Positions 7,772 through 12,400 of a stretch of 12,400 bases of DNA are shown here, in pieces. The DNA is from Diplocarpon mali (Eukaryota; Ascomycota; Leotiomycetes; Helotiales; Drepanopezizaceae): NCBI GenBank assembly GCA_024741835.1, contig JAENRP010000051.1:192367-204766 (forward strand). Direction: 5' to 3'. The notes beneath the pieces are model-generated. The model had not been told where the DNA came from. It was given only the letters and a program-made list of their open reading frames with translations, and did not search any database. Each line of letters starts with the position of its first letter. The stretch's first letter is position 1. Position numbers and translations under genes: made by a program.

Positions 7772-8951
7772 AACCCAGCCCTTCAAGGGGAAATCTCCTA
7801 AGCACTAGTGTTCCTAGACCCAGAGATTACACGTCGTCCATATAAGCATTCCAATGCAAGAATACCAGCGGGACTAGCAGTTAGATGGCCCAACTGACTC
7901 TCGACCTCTTCAGCTACGGCTCGGTCTCTGGCAGCTAGGCGCTGCGTATTCGTCCTGGTTGACTTTTCACGAGCTTTGACGAGCCAATCTGAGTTTCAGA
8001 ACAACAACGAGCGAACAATCCTGCTTTCCAGCCGATCCTTTTCCCGTCTTGCCTGGCTAAAGAACCGCCCGCTCTGCTTTTCCCTACCGAAAAGTGAATC
8101 TGCAAAGCATCTCCAGATGTGGGGGACACACGCGCGCAGCGCTCCTGTCAGGGACGCACGGCGGTTTGGCGTGGATAAATGACAGCGGTGTTGTCGTCGG
8201 CAGCGCTGATCCAGCAATGGTTTTAGATGCGCGCCTCCCCCCCTCTCCTCGTCCAAGAAGCTGGGCATGTCATTCCCGGCCTCGCGGGTTTCGGCTGCAG
8301 AAGCCTGGGCTGGAGACGTGCAGCTGCGCAGAGCTCAAGCCGTCGCTGAAATCGTCGTTGACCGAATCGAACTGCTGCTGCGTCACGCGTGTTTCCACGA
8401 GAGGACGCTTCTGTCGAGATGGATTGGCGGGTAGCCTACCAGCGCGTCTGCCGGGGGAAGAGTGGTTGCTGGCTAGAGCATCTAGCTACGAGCGAACTCT
8501 AGGTGTTTCTCTCAGATGATGGATTACATAGAGGCAGATTTATAGGCAGTCTACCAGCGCGTCTGCCGGAGGAAGAGCGCTTGCTGACTAGGCCATCTAG
8601 CCACGCGCCCTCTCCAGCCAGCTTGTATGGTCACCGACCTGTACGCATCATAATCCGCCGACTGATTGAGGTCTGCAGGCCCATGCCAGCACGCCTCGCC
8701 TTCCCGTGATCCGCAGGGCGCCATAGAGGCCAGACTTCTTCCGTTCTCGAACATACAGCGCTGCGGTCTGCCGGGTGGAGATCATGTGGCAGGCTCCTCC
8801 TCATCCTACCTCGGGGCGCAACACTGGTCAGCTGACAGCCAGAGCCAGAGTACCATGGCGTCTTCTACTATCTCATCCGAGCCGCGCATCAGCAATGCGT
8901 CTCCATGCGACTGATCCGGGGTGATGGCGTGATCGAGGGTCGTGTGGCCTG
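7772..8951. other. Mixed-composition intergenic segment, no confirmed gene
   Basis: About 1.2 kb. On the minus strand one frame runs from 8268 to a TAG at 7798-7800, broken only by a TGA at 7996-7998; the part after the TGA has a charged, helix-like look (QRLAARDRAVAEEVESQ). I do not recognise it and it may be chance or a gene relic. Plus-strand frames at 8094-8519 and 8503-8709 owe their shared peptide (GSLPARLP) to a 60-bp duplication. Confidence 0.5.
8431..8605. repeat. 60-bp direct duplication at 115-bp offset
   Basis: Positions 8431-8490 and 8546-8605 match at 51 of 60 bases, including CTACCAGCGCGTCTGCCGG in both. A looser likeness (GATGGATT) precedes each copy at 8418 and 8517, suggesting an original ~115-bp tandem duplication with an indel. 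Changes translate mostly as replacements in the shared frame, so there is no sign of coding constraint. Confidence 0.9.
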
Positions 8952-9855
8952 CGATTATCTCTATTTCCGCGAGAGACAAGGTCTAATTAAGATGCATCTC
9001 GGAGTACTCTTAGACGGTGTTTTTAAAAGGTAAGTAATCTCTACTATTTTATATTATAAGTAGCGTATCCTAGCTCTATTTTATAATATGCAAATGGATT
9101 ATCTCTATTTTTAAGAAAAGGTCTAATTATGATGCATCTTAGAGTACTCTTAAACCGTATTCTTAAAAGGTAAATACTCTCTACTATTTTATATTATAAG
9201 TAGCGTATCCTAGCTCTATTTTATAATATGCAAATGGTTTATCTCTATTTTCGAGAGAGATAAGGTCTAATTAAGATGCATCTTATAGTACTCTTAGACG
9301 GTGTTCTTAAAAGGTAAATACTCTCTACTATTTTATATTGCAAGTAGCGTATCCTAGCTCTATTTTATAATATGCAAATGGATTATCTCTATTTTCGAGA
9401 GAGATAAGGTCTAATTAAGATGCATCTTATAGTACTCTTAGACGGTGTTCTTAAAAGGTAAACACTCTCTACTATTTTATATTATAAGTAGCGTATCCTA
9501 GCTCTATTTTATAATATGCAGATGGATTATCTCTGTTTTCGAGAGAGACAAGGTCTAATTATGATGCATCTTATAGTACTCTTAGACGGTGTTCTTAAAA
9601 GGTAAATACTCTCTACTATTTTATATTATAAGTAGCGTATCCTAGCTATATTCTATAATATGCAAATGGATTATCTCTATTTTTAAGAAAAGGTCTAATT
9701 ATAATGCATCTTAGAGTACTCTTAAACCGTATTCTTAAAAGGTAAATACTCTCTACTATTTTATATTGCAAGTAGCGTATCCTAGCTACATTCTACAATA
9801 TGTAAATGGATTATCTCCATTTTCAAGAGACAACGTCTACTTATAATACATCCCC
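8952..9855. repeat. 140/144-bp AT-rich satellite, six full units plus a partial seventh
   Basis: Units start at 8952, 9096, 9236, 9380, 9524, 9668 and 9808 (partial), with lengths 144, 140, 144, 144, 144 and 140. The conserved core includes GGTCTAATTA, ATGCATCT, TACTCTTA, CTTAAAAGGTAA, CTACTATTTTATATT and AAGTAGCGTATCCTAGCT. The 140-bp units (2 and 6) share a 4-bp deletion (TTTTTAAGAAAAGG) and the variant CTTAAACCGTATTC. Units 1 and 5 share GAGAGACAAGG. This gives a four-unit higher-order period of 572 bp. All frames contain stops and no protein is encoded. The first unit is the most GC-rich and the last is truncated. Confidence 0.96.
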
Positions 9856-10603
9856 CTGGAGTGGCCTTGGTGATCCTCTTCGCTCAGCACTTCTCAGCCA
9901 AGGCGACCCAGCCTCTCGCAGTCTATCGCCTGGCATCTCCCACCTCACAGACCCCGCAGTGTTGGCTTTTGCGCGCACCATGTCATCTCCAGACTGGAAC
10001 CCGCCAGACACGACCGCCCTGGTCTTCCTCCGGGCTTTCGTTCCGGGGCGGTGGGAATCTTGGTACGAGACGAGGCGATCAAGGTCCTTTCCCCTACTGG
10101 GAAGAGCCCAGGCGGGGTTTGGCTTGTCTGATATTTCTCATTCTGGAGGGGGGGTGAGGATGATGTATAGCTCTCACGATTTGGCTCTACCCGCCACCAA
10201 GTGTAGGCTCTTGACAGGAGCCACCTCATCCTTGCAAGGGAGAGGCAGTTCGCCATGACATAGGACCCACACTTCCCCTCGCAGCTCGGTCGGTAGCAGA
10301 GAGGCTCTCGTGGCACACTGGGGGACCACGCGTTGGCATGGCAAAGTACACATCGGCCATGTTGAAGCGAGCAGCACTCCCCCCTGGGGGAGCATCGGCG
10401 GGCGGCGGCTCGGAGAGACGCGGAATCCGCATTCCGCAGCAGAGGTCTTTCCAGACGGCCGGGCCCAGCGCACTCAGGATGCCACGGGAGCGTGGCCGAT
10501 GCGAGCCCGGGCAGCATAGCCGTCTCTCTCGCTTGCATCTCTCCTTGCCGACGTACACCGGGACGCGCAGGTGGATTTAGGTATGCATCGCTGGTGAAGG
10601 TAG
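9856..10603. other. GC-rich segment between two repeat arrays, no supported gene
   Basis: About 750 bp with open frames on both strands (9861-10258 plus; 9945-10558 minus in three frames). The products are Cys/Arg/Pro-rich, lack known motifs and overlap one another, so I treat them as composition artefacts. The right end (10539-10577) resembles sequence just beyond the short-period arrays at 11546-11583. Confidence 0.55.
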
Positions 10604-10886
10604 GTACTTGTTTACTCGCTTATGTACTTGGTTTATATCTAGTGAACTTGGTTATTTGTATGTTTACTTCATACTCGCTTGTATATTTACTTCATACTCG
10701 CTTGTATACTCGCTTGTATACTCACCTGTATACTCACCTGTATACTCACTTGTATACTTACTTATATACTTACCTATACACTTACCTATACACCTACCTG
10801 TATACTCACTTGTATACCCACTTATATACCCACTTATATACCCACTTACATACCCACTTACATACCCACTTACATACCCACTTATG
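10604..10886. repeat. 12-bp-period minisatellite (TATACTCACTTG type)
   Basis: The array begins with looser ACTTG/TTTA words and a 24-bp doublet (10662-10709), then becomes regular 12-bp units such as TATACTCACCTG, TATACTTACTTA, TATACCCACTTA and CATACCCACTTA. Variants are grouped, with neighbouring units sharing the same change, so it grew by local duplication. Because 12 is a multiple of 3 and the unit lacks plus-strand stops, all three plus frames stay open and give tetrapeptide runs (YTHL, LVYS, TCIL). Confidence 0.95.
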
Positions 10887-11175
10887 ACAGATTCCCTACC
10901 CGCCTCGATACTTCACGTGAAACAAAGTAGAATAAGATCGTTGAATTCCACGTCTTTCCAAAGTCTGCCCTTCTACGTACGGCCGCGATTGCACCTTTAG
11001 ACCTCTGAACTACCTCCCCTCCTATCCTCCTCCTGTGACTAGTATACTCGCTAAGGCCGCTACTCTGCAAAATACTCCAAGCTTGTGAGACCTGACTGAC
11101 TTGTATGATGTGCCAATGTAGGATGACCCGAGGAATAAAGGGGACGAGTTTTGATGGTAATCTGCGTACTAGGAA

Positions 11176-11340
11176 TTGTATACTTATTTATATATCTACT
11201 CGTATACCCGCTTATAGGATCACTTATATACCTACCTCTATACGTACCTCTATACCTACCTCTATACGTACCTCTATACCTACCTCTATACCTACCTCTA
11301 TACCTACTTCTAGACTTACTTCTAGACTTACCTATTTATA
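11176..11340. repeat. Second 12-bp array (TACCTCTATACC type)
   Basis: The units TACCTCTATACG and TACCTCTATACC alternate at 11232-11280, a 24-bp higher-order step. They then become TACCTCTATACC and TACTTCTAGACT. The array is separated from the first 12-bp array by about 290 bp of non-repetitive sequence (10887-11175) in which I see nothing else. Confidence 0.93.
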
Positions 11341-11403
11341 TCTTAACTAATATCCTTACTTACGTCCTTACCTATTAGCCTATTTATCTAAGTCTTTTCT
11401 TTT

Positions 11404-11555
11404 ACCTCTTATAACCTCTCTTATACCTCTCTTCTACCTCTCCTTTACCTCTCTTAACCTCTCTTATACCTTTCCTCTACCTCTTCTTTACTTCTCCTTT
11501 ATCTCTCCTTTACCTCTTCTAACCTTTCCTCTACCTCTCCTCTACCTCTCCTTGC
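11404..11555. repeat. 11-bp pyrimidine-rich array (ACCTCTCCTTT type)
   Basis: About fourteen units of ACCTCTCTTAT, ACCTCTCCTTT, ACCTTTCCTCT and similar, mostly 11 bp with a few 10-bp units (11404, 11447). Apart from A and occasional joins, the plus strand is pyrimidine only. The stretch 11341-11403 is transitional, with TTACCT and TTACTTACG words. Confidence 0.9.
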
Positions 11556-12272
11556 CAATACACACCGACACAGAGGTAGATACACACATCGGTCGTTCGT
11601 CGCCGTAGGCGCTCGTGCACGCGCTCGTGTGTAAGTCTACGTGATCCACCCAGGCCTGAACCGCCAGCGCGGATCCCGCTCGCCTCCTCGCCTCCTCGCC
11701 GTCTTTCCTCCAGTGGGATGGTTGGGGAGCCCCGCCCACCGACTTCCCAATCCCCGTCCCAAGCCCCTCCCCACTCCCCCCGACACAGGATACCACATCA
11801 CGTAGCATAGAATCATATGCACAGGACAAGGTGAGAGAATTGTGATGGATGGACACCTGAATTACATCTCGGAAAGATCATATCTCGTTTTACACTCTCC
11901 ATCCCGATAACCAAACCACACGGATACACCAATCCTCCCCTCCGCCCACCCATCTGTCCAGCCGTATCCTGATGCCACCGTCCTTCCTGTTGCCGGCAGC
12001 CGCCCCGCGAACCCCGCCCCTGAAAACGAACCGATATCCCCCCGGCTAACCAGCCACCTCATAAGCTCGTGACTCAGTGCAGAGAACAAACGAAAATAAC
12101 AACCGCAAGAATCCCTCAGCGCAAGGCTATGCGATAAATTACAAATTTCATACAGTGTAAGCCCCCTCTATTTTCATACCCCCCAAGAAATATATGCGAA
12201 AGAAAAATGCGGAAAAAACAAAAAAAAAGGGGAAAAAAAAAAAAGAAAAAGGGCGAGACGCCTTGAGTCGAT
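11556..12272. other. Intergenic region and probable 3' flank of the right-edge gene
   Basis: About 700 bp without a supportable gene. Short minus-strand frames (11542-11856, 11862-12089) show no domain. A doubled CGCTCGTG word occurs at 11609-11628. From about 12120 the sequence turns AT-rich and ends in an A-tract on the plus strand, so the strand of the right-edge gene carries a T-rich tract right after its stop codon. This is consistent with a 3' UTR, but I could not fix a polyadenylation site. Confidence 0.5.
12211..12250. repeat. Low-complexity A-tract (T-tract on the minus strand)
   Basis: Runs of A broken by single C, GG or G. It starts about 25 bp beyond the TGA stop at 12273-12275, within the presumed 3' UTR of the minus-strand gene. 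A plus-strand frame through it gives a Lys-rich peptide that is an artefact. Confidence 0.9.
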
Positions 12273-12400
12273 TCATATCAGCTGCTGCATCATCTGCGGA
12301 TTCGACACGAGTTGACTGGGGGCCGCCATGCCGCCGTGAGACATGGCCATGGACACGCCCATGGTCGACTGCATAGGACCGAAAGACTGGCCCATGCTGG
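12273..12400 (-). CDS. C-terminal 41 codons of an unidentified Met/Gln-rich protein (partial)
   Basis: The minus strand reads 41 codons from 12398 down to a TGA at 12275-12273. The peptide is rich in Met, Ser, Gly and Gln, with repeated Met-containing words (GPMQSTMG, SMAMSHGGM) and the ending NPQMMQQLI. Such Met/Gln-rich low-complexity tails are common at the C-terminus of fungal transcription regulators and some RNA-binding proteins, but no domain is visible and I cannot name the family. Support comes from this composition, synonymous-looking codon choice (mostly C- or G-ending) and the abrupt change to A/T-rich low-complexity sequence just after the stop. A chance open frame of this length cannot be excluded. 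Confidence 0.55.
   Translation of the reverse strand, partial: SMGQSFGPMQSTMGVSMAMSHGGMAAPSQLVSNPQMMQQLI

Noticed and set aside
7284..9855. CRISPR array
   Set aside because: Units are contiguous and similar along their whole length, with no unique spacers, and the DNA is eukaryotic in character.
9945..10538. 197-codon minus-strand open frame
   Set aside because: It is Cys/Arg/Pro-rich, overlaps other frames on both strands, and shows no recognisable motif or intron structure.
10492..10887. Tetrapeptide-repeat protein with YTHL runs
   Set aside because: The frame is open only because a 12-bp repeat lacks stops. All three plus frames are open, so there is no sign of selection on one.
10604..11555. 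Telomeric repeats
   Set aside because: The short arrays are 11- and 12-bp units and contain no TTAGGG or CCCTAA runs.
12194..12376. 60-codon Lys-rich plus-strand frame
   Set aside because: It begins in an A-tract and is antisense to the better-supported Met/Gln-rich C-terminus.
1..12400. tRNA or rRNA genes
   Set aside because: A few TTCGA-like words were looked at (such as near 4331 and 6740), but none came with a matching A-box, acceptor stem and cloverleaf spacing.

Overview
The window looks like part of a filamentous ascomycete (Pezizomycotina) chromosome. Three things support this: an ABCB/MDR-type full ABC transporter with fungal-style sequence and a consensus 5' splice site, protein-coding sequence in GC-rich DNA, and AT-rich tandem repeats whose units differ largely by C/T and G/A changes, as expected if repeat-induced point mutation (RIP) has acted. 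I cannot name the species. Only two protein-coding genes are well supported, one at each edge, both on the minus strand and both cut by the window.

At the left (20-3215, minus) is a long first coding exon of a pleiotropic-drug or pheromone-type ABC exporter: TMD1, NBD1, linker and most of TMD2. It reads 1065 codons without a stop and ends at a GTGAGT splice donor; NBD2 lies outside the window. Its upstream side (3216-4617) holds a G-rich leader, a CT microsatellite and a possible TATA box. At the right edge (12273-12400, minus) are the last 41 codons of an unidentified Met/Gln-rich protein, followed by a T-rich 3' flank on its coding strand.

The roughly 9 kb between them shows no convincing gene. 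It is a mosaic of GC-rich unique segments and AT-rich tandem arrays, from left to right: a short LTR-like segment (4618-4794); an inverted-repeat pair that could bound a small non-autonomous DNA element (4960-5515); three degenerate copies of a ~186-bp unit (5822-6402); nine copies of a 50-55-bp minisatellite, including one back-folded copy (7284-7771); an 85%-identical 60-bp duplication (8431-8605); six and a third copies of a 140/144-bp satellite with a four-unit higher-order period (8952-9855); and a run of three short-period arrays with 12-, 12- and 11-bp units (10604-11555).

In each of the three larger arrays the leftmost unit is the most GC-rich. I see no transposase, reverse transcriptase, tRNA, rRNA or CRISPR in the window. 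The region is best read as a decayed repeat island between two ordinary fungal genes. No new protein system is visible; the noteworthy content is the architecture of the repeats.
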